The notes under the pieces were generated by a model. That model was not told where the DNA came from. It searched no databases and worked only from the letters and a program-made list of their open reading frames with translations. A DNA stretch of 64,000 nt, taken from Carnegiea gigantea. Lineage: Eukaryota; Streptophyta; Magnoliopsida; Caryophyllales; Cactaceae. The stretch's first letter is position 1. Each line of letters starts with the position of its first letter. The stretch spans positions 1,879,001 to 1,943,000 of the forward strand of contig JAKOGI010000001.1 of the NCBI GenBank assembly GCA_029747015.1, written 5' to 3'. Positions 17,701-30,075 of this stretch are shown here, piece by piece. Position numbers and translations under genes: made by a program.

Positions 17701-17784
17701 CATAACAGAGACGTGAAGCTGAAATTTGGACCTGTCACAGTTCTAAGTTGATAGAGCTACCCATTATTCCCGTACAAACTGCTA
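14721..17784. other. Intergenic with degenerate repeat remnants
   Basis: About 15520-15680 holds GGGTCC/GGATCC-rich degenerate repeat text like the interiors of the hAT elements further right, but no terminal repeats were found. About 16075-16150 holds repeated TTACA(A/T)CT text. About 16240-16620 is a GC-richer block with no recognisable product. About 17000-17784 may be 3' flank of the exon remnant next to it. No gene can be supported. Confidence 0.45.
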
Positions 17785-17893
17785 TTAAGATCCACCTTCT
17801 TGTTCATCTGATGCGGCCCGCATAAATGGATATGCCATAACAACATTCCTATCATGCACGTCAATCTCAAGGCATATGTAATGTTCTTGACCT
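17785..17893 (-). other. Possible 3'-terminal exon remnant, unidentified
   Basis: On the minus strand a frame reads EHYICLEIDVHDRNVVMAYP and then FMRAASDEQEGGS before a TAA at 17787-17785. The composition is protein-like, but I cannot name the family and found no partner exon. The Copia-like solo LTR at 17899 inserted immediately upstream. It could be the end of a disrupted gene or chance. Confidence 0.22.
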
Positions 17894-17898
17894 CTTAT

Positions 17899-18677
17899 TG
17901 TTGGGATTTGTCCCAAATTCCTTTGCCGGTTTTAGAAATAAATAAAGTTATTTCCTTTTGTGAGATTATTTCTTGGCATCTAAGATCATGTTGTGTGTTT
18001 GAGATCTTCTGTATTATGGAAATTATATTATTTCCATACTTTGGGTTGAAGATTTTTCCTTTTTTGGAAAGTTGATGGTTGGTGGCCAAGACATATGTTT
18101 GCGGCTAGGATTGAACCCTTGGTACCTGTGGGGCTTCCCTATAAATACTAGGTTGTTTAACCTTGTTTGATGCGGTGCAACTTGGGAGTGCCTGTGGGCA
18201 ATTCCCTTTTCCATTCCATTTTTTGTTGAGAGTTAGTATTGAGAGATTGTTCGTTGTAATTGATCTCTTTCTTGGGTGTTTGAGATCTGTGTCTCTCTTG
18301 TTGTTCTGATCTCTGTATTGGGAATGAGATCGTTCTGTACTAACTCATATGATAATGGATTTTGTGTCGGTGTTGCCACCCGTGGTTTTCTCCCGCTGTT
18401 GGGTTTCCACGTAAATCTTGTTGTGTCGCTGTTTTGTTCCTTGTTATTCTGGTTTGAATTTCTGAATATTTATTTCATCTCTATCTGCTCTCCGCGTTCT
18501 GTACTAACTCATATGATAGTGGATTTTGTGTCGGTGTTGCCGCTGGTTTTCTCCCGTTTTGGGTTTCCACGTAAATCTTGTGTGTCGCTGTTTTGTTCCT
18601 GTTATTCTGGTTTGAATTTCTGAATATTTATTTCATCCTATCGCTTCCGCTATTATTACCGCTCTAATTTCCTAACA
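17899..18677. mobile_element. Copia-like solo LTR
   Basis: The 779-bp sequence starts TGTTGGGATT and ends CCTAACA, with perfect 5-bp flanking duplications CTTAT (17894-17898 and 18678-18682). The block with GGGTTTCCACGTAAATCT resembles the R-U5 part of plant Ty1/Copia LTRs. No internal domain is present, so it is a solo LTR left by LTR-LTR recombination. A 164-base internal tandem duplication lies inside it. An open frame of about 115 codons at 18276-18623 comes from this duplication and is not a gene. Confidence 0.88.
18331..18641 (+). repeat. Tandem duplication inside the solo LTR
   Basis: Units starting CGTTCTGTACTAACTCATAT at 18331 and 18495 repeat with a period of 164 bases and few differences. 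The second unit lacks a few bases (for example CGCTGTTGGG against CGTTTTGGG). The unit includes the conserved R-U5-like block. Confidence 0.9.
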
Positions 18678-18682
18678 CTTAT

Positions 18683-20839
18683 AGGTATTAGTGATTATCC
18701 TATTACCCTCACCTTCAAGTCTCAATCCAGCATATAGGATGAAAGAACAGAAAAAGACACCTATGACATTCAATTACCCTCCCCGCCACACAGCCTTCAC
18801 TCAGGAAGTGCTGAATATAAATATCCAAGGCGTTGAGAACTAACCATGTAGAACTTTCTCGCAACCCAGACAGAAATCACACCTCCCACCAACATCGTCA
18901 TTGTAGCTCATAACTTCAAGAAGTGTTCACGGTGAAAGTAAAACTTCAACTCACTCTAAAATGCGATTCCATTTGGGGTTTTTGGGGGCCGGGGGGGGAA
19001 CCCAAAGCGACCTCAGTTGACATCTTCCTGCATAATCCACAATTGACACGTACTTCTAACCCCCACCCCCTTCACCCCCTTCTCTGTCCTTGTCTTTGTC
19101 TTTCCCCTCATGATCCGTTCACCTCCTTCACTCAAGGGAATCTCCAATCCTTTTCGCACTGCTCGGCGACTCAAAACCTCCTAACTGAACTTCCAAGTGC
19201 TTAACCGTGTAAGTGATCACACTATATAATACATTTAAATGACAATACTTTTAAAGCCAAGCCAAATTATAGTTGCTTAAAATTGGTAGGAAGTCTTATA
19301 CAACCAACATAAAGTTGATCAAAATGTTGAGAAATAACTCAATTTTCGTCATGCAAATAAAAAAAGAAATTGATTTTCACCTGTTCTTCACTTCTCCACA
19401 ATTTTTTTTTTGGGGGGGGGTTCTTTCCCCACAATGTTTTCAATTGTTTACAGTTCTACTGATTTAATCATTCAAAGTTAACAAAGTAATAGTTTTCTCT
19501 TGTGAACAAAGAAATGAAGAATTACAAGAAGCAAACAACATGCTATGTCTGGTAGGAATTCTCAGAGCATTCCCAGCAAGAGTTTCATTGTGGAACTCTG
19601 ACTTGCTATGTTAGCAAAAGTTCCACCTTTCTAGAACTTGCATTCCTTGATTTTCCCAACCAATGGAACTTTTGTCATGGAGCCCACCATTAAACATATT
19701 TTATTACTTTTATCATTTTAATTTTGTGGTTGCATTTTATGTTTTTGCAACTGATAAATATTTTTTATATTCCTAATAAAGGAATATTTATTTTTTGTCC
19801 AGAAAAATGATTTTTTAAAAAAAAAATTCTCTGAAAATTAATTAGTTAATTTTCATTGCTTGAACGAATGTCCGATATTTAAAAAAAAATTACAAGACGG
19901 ACGTTCGAATTTTTGGGATGAATTTTGCCCATTTGATGCATGGTATTTATAGCCAAAATTTCCAACAAAAACAAAAAAAAAAAAGAAATTTGGGAAGCCC
20001 GGCTCTCTCTCTCTCTCCCCCTGCCCAGCGTTCCAATTCCCTTTATTATTTTTTTTGGGAAGCCAGCTTTTGAAACGCGTCACTTCCTTCATTTTCCCAC
20101 ACCAAAACGCCGCGGTTCAAGGCACAAACGGACCCCAAAAAAAAAACCGCAGGGCGTTCTGCCACGCGTGTCCCTCCCCGTTTCCCCAGGCTGCAAGCGC
20201 CCCCCAAGAACGCATGTGACAAGCGGGCCTCCTTTCCTTCCCCGCATGTCTACGGCTGCTGCTGCACTAATATAACTGATATGGGTCTGACAAAAATGTC
20301 AAAAAATACCCTCAGTTGTCTTCGGGTCAATCAAACAAAAGATAAACTTAGACACTTTTGCATTAGTTCTCCACAATTTTTCATTCCAAACAAAGGGACA
20401 TGCTTTGCACATGTCCATACAGTGCTTTCAATTCTCCAAAGGTGTACTCACTTTGAGTTGAGAACATATAATTGGACTCTCAGGAATTCTGAAACAAAAA
20501 TATAACAATGATTTCTTCTCAGTTAAAAAATCACAGGAAGCAAACAATAGCATGACCCAATGCAAATGAACCAGCATCCCAGTAAAACAAAGAGCCACAA
20601 CAGCGCAATCACTACGCGTAGACAATCATGGGGAAACAACAAGCCATTCAATTTCACAAGACTTTTTCCTTTTTTGAAACCAGCACACATGGAAAATGCA
20701 CTTGATACTTTAAAAAAGGATCATTTCTGGGGTAAATGCCAACTGATGTAAACCAAAATTGCCCCAAAAAAATCCATCAATTCATAGACATCAAATTGTC
20801 AGAAACAACCACAATCCAAGACAACCAAAAATGTAATGT
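18683..20839. other. Intergenic between solo LTR and uL23m gene
   Basis: No supported gene. About 19560-19700 has text with GAGCATTCCCAGCAAGAG typical of small non-autonomous elements, but ends were not found. About 19990-20280 is a GC-richer stretch with CTCTCT runs. A T(n)G(n) tract lies at 19400-19419. Confidence 0.45.
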
Positions 20840-21457
20840 CTACCTAGCACCGGCGGCAGCGCTCCTCATGGCGGTCCAAGGGAACTTGGCCATCTCATCG
20901 CCGCCGAGAACACGGCGGTCACGGCGGCGTGGCGGGCTCCTCTCTGGGCGGATTCCATCACCCTCTAGCCAGTGTGACTTCTTGTTCTGACTCTGCTCAA
21001 CAAAACTAGTCTTCTTCTGCTTGTTCAATTCCTTCTTATCCTCTTCAATAACTTTGATTGGGAAAAGATCCGGCAAAATCGACAAAGGGTTTTTAACGTC
21101 ACATAGGCTTTCTTGTAATCGGGTTTAGCGAGCAATAGGCCGCCCCTTTTCTTCTTCTTACCCTCCATGTTTAGGGTTTGCACTTTCTCGACCTCGAACC
21201 CATACAGCGATTCCAATACCCTCTTGATTTCAATCTGGGTTTCGATCAAACAAAAGGGAGATGCTATGTTAGAGGCAGAAAATGTGAAACTGGGAAGTGG
21301 GATTGGGATTGATGATGGAGAATTTGAATTTTACCTTGGAAGCAGAAGGGATTGTTTTGAGGGCGATTTCGGTGATGTTAGTGAAGGAAGACGGCATAAG
21401 GAGCTTGATTGGAAGGTTGGCGAAGTGTACAACTCTTCTTCCTAGTCTTCCTGCCAT
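20840..21457 (-). CDS. Mitochondrial ribosomal protein uL23 with apparent frameshift (2 exons)
   Basis: Minus-strand exon 1 (21457-21335) starts MAGRLGRRVVHFANLPIKLL and ends IPSASK before a GTAAAA donor. Exon 2 (21234-20840) begins IEIKRVLESLYGFEVEKVQT and contains NMEGKKKKRGGLLLAKPDYK. This matches plant organellar L23/L15e-like proteins (uL23m), a protein at the exit tunnel of the mitochondrial large subunit. After VTLK the frame breaks. The expected NPLSILPDLFPIKVIEE continues only in the next frame, and one A appears missing from the run at 21090-21094. Beyond it the frame stays open through HWLEGDG, an Arg-rich stretch and the family-like KFPWTAMRS to TAG at 20842-20840. Apart from the missing base the gene would be about 172 residues. 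It is either a recent pseudogene or a homopolymer sequencing error; clean splice sites and a long conserved frame after the break favour error. Confidence 0.8.
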
Positions 21458-22449
21458 TATTCTTCTTTGAATTGAGCTTATGTTTGGTGATGATAGCAAG
21501 CAACTGGAGCACAAAACCCTCGCAAAACCCTCACTCTTCAAAAAACACTTAAAAAAACAATTACAACAATCAAATTTTTATATTTAATCAAATTTTGGAT
21601 TTTGGGGGGTGGAGGCTTTAATTTCAAAAAACACTAACAAAAATCAATAGATTGTATTTAATCATACCAAATATACAATACATATCATAAAAATTACAAT
21701 AATTTTTATAATTGATGTTTGATAGAAATTATCTTACCCACTAGCTTGTCAGTTACGTACACACTTTAAAAAAAATTATCATATAATGAACAAAATTCAT
21801 TATTTGAAATATTAAAAGTTTCATCCATTAAATCTAGATGTAAAAAACTCACAACTCAAAATTTAAAATTTATTAAAGTTAAAAGTGATTAATCACATAA
21901 AAAATTGTTGTTTTTATCAGGCAAGAATCAAAAGACTTCCTAAAAAGTTTATTGCTTAAAAGAAATTGATAAATCAGTCAATTGTAATTAAGGATTTAGT
22001 CCTGTAAATAGACAAAAACACGCGTAAAGACTTAATAAATGCACACAAAAATTTCATTATTTGATCATAAAGATTCATGTTCTTATGTAATAAAAACACG
22101 CATAAATTTATTGGGAAAATAGACAAAAATGTGAATTTAAAGTAAATTTCAAATTATTAGTTTGATAATAGACTTATATTAATGTACTTTTATGTTTATT
22201 TAATAAACTTTTGAATATTTCAGACGATGAATCTTTGTTATTATACGATTAATATTTTTTTAGGGTGTGTGCCTAACACCATACATAGATATATAGAATA
22301 GAATTATTGAATTACTGATTATTCTTGATCCATTATTTCTTAAATATAGTATATTTAAAACTTTAATAAAAACATTGGAATACAAACTAAAAATTTGATA
22401 TGAACCAAGCATTTATGCATGCTTATAAAATACTAATGTTGCTAATATA
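21458..22449. other. Intergenic, AT-rich
   Basis: The first part is the uL23m promoter and leader. The rest is AT-rich with no gene and no clear transposon ends. Confidence 0.4.
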
Positions 22450-22852
22450 GGGCCTGTTTTTTTACGGGTAAAAGGATGAAGTGGATTAGTTGAGGTGGGT
22501 TGAAGTAGGTAAGACTGTAAAAGTCTGACCCGACACGAAAATCCAACCCGAATTTACTAAGAGAAACACAAACCCGACCCGAAGTCGACACGATCTGACT
22601 GTTTAGTGTGAAAACTTGTTATTTTTCAGTTTTGAGCAAATCTAAGCTATTTTCAAGGTCGATACGAAATTGACCCGTTCATTAAATGGGTCGACCTGAC
22701 CCGACCCATTTTACAGCTCTAGAAGTGGGTTGAATTTTTTTATGTGATAAATTATATTTGGTTAAAATAATGAAAGCGGAATGAATTAGGTTGAAGTGGG
22801 TTGAATCGATTGATGTTGGTATTTTGAAATTTATCCACCATAAAACACGCCC
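22450..22852. mobile_element. Tourist-like MITE, interrupted by a hAT element
   Basis: The left end is GGGCCTGTTTTTTTACGGG and the right end, read on the other strand, is GGGCGTGTTTTATGGTGG. The 3-bp flanks are ATA on both sides. This is the PIF/Harbinger-like family also seen at 38322, 54606, 58880 and 61981. The interior is GGTTGAAGTGG-type text with no coding capacity. A 212-bp hAT element is inserted at 22510. Confidence 0.7.
22510..22721. mobile_element. hAT-type MITE nested in a Tourist-like MITE
   Basis: The ends are TAAGACTGTAAAA and, inverted, TAGAGCTGTAAAA. Flanking 8-bp duplications are GAAGTAGG (22502-22509) and GAAGTGGG (22722-22729), a 7/8 match. The interior is degenerate GACCCGA text and non-coding. 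The 8-bp duplication and the TAG-rich end fit the hAT superfamily. Confidence 0.75.
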
Positions 22853-23392
22853 ATAGTACTACAACTTTATTAATAAATTTTAAACCTAAATTCAATTTTT
22901 TTTTCCAAATAAGTCATGAAAGTCGATATATAAATATATGCAAAATTTAAACCTTAATTTCTGATAATAACTTTAAAAAAATTTACCAATTAAATTAACC
23001 GATAATGATTGTTGACATATACCATTTTAAAAGGGCGCGTGAATTTAAGCCGTCGTCACAGACAACAAACAACGGTGAAGATTAAGGAGACACCATAAAA
23101 TGGTAGGCGTTGACAGTGAGGGCAGAATCTAGAATCTTTATTCGAAGACCCCACAAAAAAGGAGAATCCAGCAGTGCCAAAAACCCTAATTATGAGAGGG
23201 AAAGTAGAATCTTTCGGATTCTGGGAATAATGAACGCCCCTGATGTGCGGCCTATAGATCGGCCTGGTTTGGCTGCCTGCACATTATTCATAGTTTTTTC
23301 TTCTTTGGCCAGACAAGCCAACAAAAGAGGGGGAGAGAGAGAGAGAGAGAGAGAGGTCAGCACTGAGCGTAGCAGGAGAGGAGAGAGAGACA
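22853..23392. promoter_or_regulatory. Asparagine synthetase upstream region and leader
   Basis: This contains the promoter and 5' leader of the gene starting at 23393. A GA-rich microsatellite (23329-23356) sits 40-65 bases before the ATG, inside the likely leader. I see no clear TATA box. Confidence 0.4.
23329..23356 (+). repeat. (GA)n microsatellite in asparagine synthetase leader
   Basis: A near-perfect run of about 13 GA units. GA tracts in plant leaders can bind BBR/BPC GAGA-type factors, but that role is inference here. Confidence 0.85.
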
Positions 23393-26300
23393 ATGTGTGG
23401 AATACTGGCGGTGTTCGGTTGTATCGACAACTCGCAGGCTAAGAGGTCCAGAATCATCGAGCTTTCCAGGAGGTAATGTTAATATTGTTGAGGAGTTAGT
23501 TCTTTGAAGAATTGAATTGCACTTGATGAATTCATTTGCACATTGAATTGATCATTTTGTTTGCTTTTATGATCTTCTATGTCAAGGTATCCGGCATTTG
23601 ATTTCTTTCTTTTTTTGGTGCAAGTTTTTCCATTTTGGATAAAAGCATCGAGTGAAGGACTATTTCACTAGGTAGAGTCAACGAATTATGTGGAGCAATT
23701 TCAATGTTCAATGCATAAAGCCGAAGATGATCTGTTGAGCGGGAATCTGGGGGTATTAAAAGATTCATATATGCAAACGTAATTTCAAAGGAAATCGGAA
23801 TGACTATTGATAATTTTGGTTCTGTCAGATTGATGATAATGGAATGCTTGTGGTTGTGGATACATGCTCAATGCATGTGTAGAGAGATTAAAAGTATATA
23901 GCAGTTATAGTCACGTTTTCCAGGTTACTCATACATCAATTCTTGATCAATGTTCCTTTGTTTGAGAGCGATGTAGAAATGAAAGTGTAGGATTTTAGTT
24001 TTTGCTAAAGGGTATCTTCTGAATTTATCCTTTGTCTGTATTTTTCAGGGTTTCTCTGTTTATCTGAGTTCTCGCAGAGTGCAACGAAACTATTATTAAA
24101 TGTTTAATTAGAATTTGCTTCATAAGAGGCAAGAGATAACCTTATTTATACCCTTCTGCTGAATGTCAGATTACGTCATAGAGGTCCAGACTGGAGTGGC
24201 ATACATTGTTTTGATGATTGTTATCTTGCTCATCAGCGGTTAGCCATTGTGGATCCCGCTTCTGGAGATCAGCCTCTTTATAATGAAGACAAAACAGTTG
24301 TTGTCACTGTAATTGAACTCTCACTCTGAACCAGATTATGTGATGTGCCATTATCCCTGAGTGAATATTACGTATTTCACTGGAACTGGGTAATATCTCA
24401 GGGTGTTTTTTTTTTTTTTTGGGGTTTTTTTTTGGGGGGAGGGGGTTGTTCCTGTTTTACTAAGGTCTATCCTGTTTGAAAGCTTGCTTGAACTCAAGCT
24501 TCCAAATATGCTTGTGTGTTAATCTTATCATGAGTTGAACTTTGATCATGAATCATATATGGATCATGTGCTGTCAGGTTAATGGAGAGATCTATAACCA
24601 CAACCAACTACGAGAGAAGCTAAAGTCACATCAGTTCCGTACTGGGAGTGACTGTGAAGTAATTGCTCACCTAGTAAGTGCCTAAATACGTAATGTTGAA
24701 CTTTGCTTTGTTTATTTTATCAAATAGTCAAATGCTAAAATCTAAGGTTAGTTATTTGTTAATGTGAGATTTTGGGTTGCTTGTGAAAACTTAAAAACAT
24801 AATCCCATGGAGTATCATTCCCTTCTTTTATGGCAGTATGAGGAATATGGAGACGATTTTGTGGACACGCTGGATGGGATGTTCTCTTTTGTGCTTCTTG
24901 ATACCCGTGACAAAAGTTTCATTGCTGCCCGTGATGCTATTGGTATTACCCCACTGTACATGGGTTGGGGTCTTGAAGGTAGGTTATCTTTTATCTTACA
25001 TTGCAAAAAGTATTTCAGAGTCATGCAGTTTTCTTGTGTTTAACACTTGACATCTTAGATACTGAACTTTAACTTTCACTGTCTTTTACTGTCACATTCA
25101 AACTTCCAGTGTACGGTCTCAGATGCTTCTGTTGTGATGGGAGGGTTTATCCATTTAGACGACTATGTGATGCATTTAGGACTGGTCTATCTAGTGTACA
25201 TAAGTTTAGCTTGTCCTTAGGAGTAACATAGATTTGATGGTTATGCATGGGAAGAATTAAGCTCATACTGAATAGTCTTTTCTAACATGTTGTATCCTGT
25301 ACAGCAATCGTTTGCTGATGCTTACATCTTTTTGATGATTTAGCTTAATTAATGCTTGCCTAGTTGCCTCTCTCTAACTTGGAGCATGGTTTGCATCTTC
25401 TTTCATGTTTTATTATTATTTATTCGTATTTTCATCTGTTTTGGACTAACAGTTAATATATTTATTTCATTTACATAGGGTACATACTTGATAAAGTACA
25501 TCCTTTTTGCAGGATCTGTTTGGTTTGCTTCAGAGATGAAGGCCTTAAGTGATGACTGTGAGCGATTCATTGCTTTTCCTCCTGGCCATATATATTCAAG
25601 CAAACAGGGTAATCTATTATCTTTTCATTCATAAGATTCATGACCAATTTGTAGTTATAACTATCTAGTGTCTGATGTTAATTTTAGGGCTTTGAGTTCA
25701 ACGGTTTTGAGACCATGCTAGTTGACATATTGCAGGTGGATTAAGAAGGTGGTACAACCCACCATGGTACTCGGAAGAGATACCTTTAACTCCATATGAT
25801 CGAATGGTTTTACGTGAAGCTTTTGAAAGGGTAACAAATGCGAACCTGTTCTGTCTTATTTTTACAATATCAGATTATCATTTATTCTTACCATTGGCTT
25901 GAGCTTGTTTGTACTCGATAGATGTACTAAATGTAATCCTGTTAATTTGTTAAGGCTTAACGAAGAGTTGCATTTGTCAGGCCTCTCCTTCTTGATCAGT
26001 TGATGATCGAATTATATCTTCTCACAAGAAGTTTACAGATATGGGCTTCAACCTGTTGTAATATTCCTTGCAGGCAGTGGTTAAGAGACTGATGACAGAT
26101 GTACCTTTTGGTGTACTTCTATCCGGGGGACTGGATTCATCTCTTGTGGCCGCTGTGGCATCACGTCACTTGGCTGAATCAGAAGGAGCTTACCAATGGG
26201 GTTCACAGTTGCATTCCTTTTGCATTGGTTTGAAGGTGACAATTTTTCGTTGTATCTTTTAATTGCCTGTCTCTTGTGATATTTTTATGTCAACTTGTAG

Positions 26301-29300
26301 TTATCAGTATGAGACTGAAAAGTTTGGAACCTTTCTATGGACAGACTGCTATCGAGTTCAGTTTTCTCCGAATAACTGCATTCTATGTCAAATACGAGCA
26401 GACTTATACAATATATGCAATTGCATATATAGATATTGGGAAATGCAAATACTATAAGATAGGTGGATTTCGTCATAGTTTTTCCATTTTCTATTTAGTG
26501 GTTTAGCCATTAGTCACCATATTGGCAGTTCCCTCTCATCTACTTTGGTTCATCTTTGAACTACCATGCACCCTTTGTGTTATCAGAACATTGTACGAAA
26601 ATACTGGGATCTTGTGCTTAGCTGCTTATTGTTGAAAGCTAGAAATTTAGTTTGGTGGCTATTTTTTATCTTTTCCCGTTGGACAGGAAAGATGGAATCT
26701 AATTAACAAGAGTAGTACCGCATTTACGACAAAAATCATCCAAAAATACAACTGAATGTAGACAGGAAGATGCATGTGGTGTGTGATTTTCGGAATCATT
26801 AATACAGTAATTTGATGTTTAATTCTAAAATCGTTACATATGGATGTGGGATAACAAATTTGCTGCTCTATTTTTTGAGGTTGTTGTATAGTTGGAGTGT
26901 GGGGCTTAGTGATGACAAACAGTTAAATTTTTTGGCTTTTATCGATTGCATAATGGATGAGAGCTTAAGGGCATAATGTTTTTGTAGTGCCCCTTTTGTA
27001 CATGGGTGACATCCCCTTGGTGTCCTTTCAATACACATCTTTGATTACTTACCCAAAAAAAAAAAAAAAATAACAAATTTGCTGCCCTTGGCAGGAGATT
27101 TCCATGACATATGTTGTAATTTCGCGTAGTGTGATGATGTGATGACTAGAGGCTGATATATCAGGGTTGAAACGTAGTGCTTCTGTTAATCTTTCTACAT
27201 CTTCTGACAATACATGTCCCTTCATGTATCTATTGCCATGAAATTTATTCACTTGCAGTTGCAGATAAATTACCCTGTTGATTGTATTTTTTCGTCCTTT
27301 GTGTTTTTGGTTGGGGGAGGGCGATGTCTTGTTGACTGGATGTACTGATCTTGGCCATTAGGAGTGACATCAAAAATAAAAAATCTGTTGCAGAATGATG
27401 AATGATCCAACCTGCAATTTAAGCTTATTTTCGTATCAATTTAGTTCAGAGTTTTGCAGCTAAATACAAACTTTCGCTACTCAGGGGTCTCCAGATCTAA
27501 GAGCTGCCAGAGAAGTGGCAGATTATCTTCAAACTCGTCTCCATGCGTTCTATTTCACTGTTCAGGTACTTTGTTTAGACGAGTTCACATAAATCAAAGA
27601 AGGAATATCCAAATTTGGCTTTGATGTTTAAGACTTATGGAAAATACTTTCTTTCTCCCCCAAAATTTAGGAAGGCATTGATGCACTTGAAGAGGTCATA
27701 TATCATATTGAAACATATGATGTTACAACTATTAGGGCTAGCACACCAATGTTTCTGATGTCTCGCAAAATCAAGTCGCTGGGAGTAAAGATGGTACTTT
27801 CTGGTGAAGGATCTGATGAAATATTCGGCGGTTATTTGTATTTCCACAAGGCACCCAACAAGGAGGAATTCCACCAGGAAACATGTAGAAAGGTATTCTA
27901 TACATGTGAACCCTTTTGAGGAACTAAAATTAACTCTCGTATATCTTGTTCATGTGTTTTGATTGCTGGCCATGATCTGTTGTTTGTACTGCAGATTAAA
28001 GCTCTTCATCTGTACGATTGCCTGAGGGCCAACAAGGCAACTTCAGCCTGGGGTGTTGAAGCTCGTGTCCCTTTTCTAGATAAAGAATTCATTAACATTG
28101 CAATGAGTATCAATCCAGAGTGGAAAATGGTGACATTGATTGTTCTATTGTTGGAACAATTAATATTGAGCGTCATACTTTTGTTTGATGTAAATGAGTG
28201 ACCCAATATATCTATTGCTGCATCCTGCTCACATCTTCATGACTTGCATCCACTTTATTGCACATGTACGCGCTCTTAACTTGAAGATGAATTTCAAATA
28301 TCCTCCCTTTTCTTTTACACTTTCTGCTCTCTGCTGGAAGGCTTCAATCCTAAATTCTTCCTGGAAGATATCTTTGTGTTGACTGTTTGATTTGGCTATG
28401 CAAAGCTATCCCAGTTGTCTGAAGTTGTTCATAAGAGCAGCTGGGCCCTCCAAATTGCGGATCATGCTGGGTGCATAAATGTTGATTAAGTGCTACTCTG
28501 GGCTTCTTTTGATTCATTGCGGATAACTTGTTAATTTAAAATATTGCTGGATGCAAATCAGTATCTTAGCGGCCTTCCACACACAACAGGTGGGATCATC
28601 CCTAAAGTCCTGGCCATGGATTCTTTGTGAGATAAAATAGTCTTTTATATGATAGAACTAATGATGACGTTTCATTTGAGGATTGGATGTTTTCTTTGTT
28701 TATTCTACCAAGGACATCTGTCTTTTGTAGTGCCTTGACTGACTTCCATCCTTTCTATGACTTATACATTATGTTGCATATGATTTGACACTTGCAGATC
28801 AAACGTGATGAAGGGAGGATTGAGAAGTGGATTTTACGCGATGCCTTTGATGATGAGAAGAAGCCATATCTACCCAAGGTATACAGTTCCCTGCTTTCCT
28901 ATATTACATTACCTATCTTAGCTGAATATTTGCTTTTCGTGTCAAATTGTGGCCAGACTGTTTATGAAATCAATCATCTTATATGCTACATTTATATTCT
29001 TAGAGTGGGATAACTTATTTTTCTGCATATGAGGAGAATAATAAGTATTTTCTTGCTATTCTTGCTTTAGCACATTTTGTACCGGCAGAAGGAACAGTTC
29101 AGTGATGGAGTTGGATACAGCTGGATTGATGGTTTGAAGAATCATGCAAACAAACATGTGTGGCTTTTCTTATACTGGTGATTAAATCATAGGATTTTTA
29201 CTTAAACTTTTGAGAGAGCACCTACTGAGGAAATTAAAAAAGTAATCCATTTGCATCTTCTATACCTTCCTATTGACGTGTGATGTTCACTTTTCCAGGT

Positions 29301-30075
29301 AACAGATGCCATGTTGGCAAATGCAAGTTTTATTTATCCTGAAAATACTCCCACTACAAAAGAGGGATACTACTACAGGGCCATCTTCGAGAAGTTCTTT
29401 CCCAAGGTTTGTTTCTTGTCCCTCTTATTGAGTTGAGAATTCAGAGATAGTCTATTGGCCTAGTTGCTTCCAATTCATGCTGTTTGTTTGACCTTTCAGC
29501 TTCCATATATCATCCTTGAACCTCAATTTCTTAGTTTAGCTTCGTATTTCTTTTCCTTTGTACAAATGTAACATGTCCTTACAAGCAATCAATCTGGCTC
29601 ATTTCTGAGATGGTATATCATGTATGGCTGAGAAATAGTTTGAGTAAATGAGAAGATGGGTAATTGCTGTGAAAGCATAGTGGGTTTTATCGTGAGATCT
29701 GTAAAGATCAATTGAATGGGTACAAGAGGGGTTGGTTGCTTTCCACTCTTTTCCTTATATGAAAACCGCATATGGCCTACTTGTGTCTCTATGCTGCCAT
29801 TCTCATTTTTAGTGCTCGTGTTGCTGGATCCAATTGAGCAGAGTGCTGCTAGACAAACTGTTCCTGGTGGTCCAAGTGTGGCCTGCAGTACTGCGAAAGC
29901 AGTGGAGTGGGATGCAGCATGGTCAAAAAACCTTGATCCATCTGGTCGTGCTGCCCTTGGGGTACATGAAGCTGCTTACGAGGAAGCAGTTGAGCCTAAA
30001 AGTGTTAATCATGCCAGCAACTCCTTTCAACCATTCCAAGAGGGAATTCTAGGAAAGACTGCTGCTGTTGTTTGA
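23393..30075 (+). CDS. ASN: Glutamine-dependent asparagine synthetase (14 exons)
   Basis: Exons 23393-23472, 24170-24308, 24578-24673, 24837-24978, 25513-25608, 25736-25830, 26074-26235, 27485-27565, 27671-27892, 27995-28129, 28798-28878, 29071-29157, 29299-29406 and 29842-30075 join in frame to 585 residues, the family's normal length. The enzyme makes asparagine and glutamate from aspartate, glutamine and ATP and is central to nitrogen transport. MCGILAVFG gives the catalytic Cys2 of the class II glutaminase domain; RHRGPDW and VNGEIYNH follow. The synthetase domain has the ATP-pyrophosphate loop SGGLDSS (233-239) and [11 protein letters not shown] (from 341). GSDE and PKSAAR fit, from memory, the ASN2/ASN3 branch rather than dark-induced ASN1. 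Intron 7 holds a truncated LINE. The gene looks intact and converges on the TLDc gene. Confidence 0.96.
26867..27069 (+). mobile_element. 5'-truncated LINE 3' end in asparagine synthetase intron 7
   Basis: A 203-bp insert ends in about 16 A. It is flanked by a perfect 16-bp duplication ATAACAAATTTGCTGC (26851-26866 and 27070-27085). The last part, with CCTTTCAATACA and GATTACTTACCC before the A tail, resembles the 3' ends of plant L1 elements. The orientation matches the host gene. Confidence 0.85.

Noticed and set aside
18276..18623. Open frame of about 115 codons
   Set aside because: It lies wholly inside the Copia-like solo LTR and owes its length to the internal duplication.
18923..20275. 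Pro/Ser-rich open frames between the solo LTR and uL23m
   Set aside because: Biased composition from CT-rich DNA, no conserved motif and no supporting exons.
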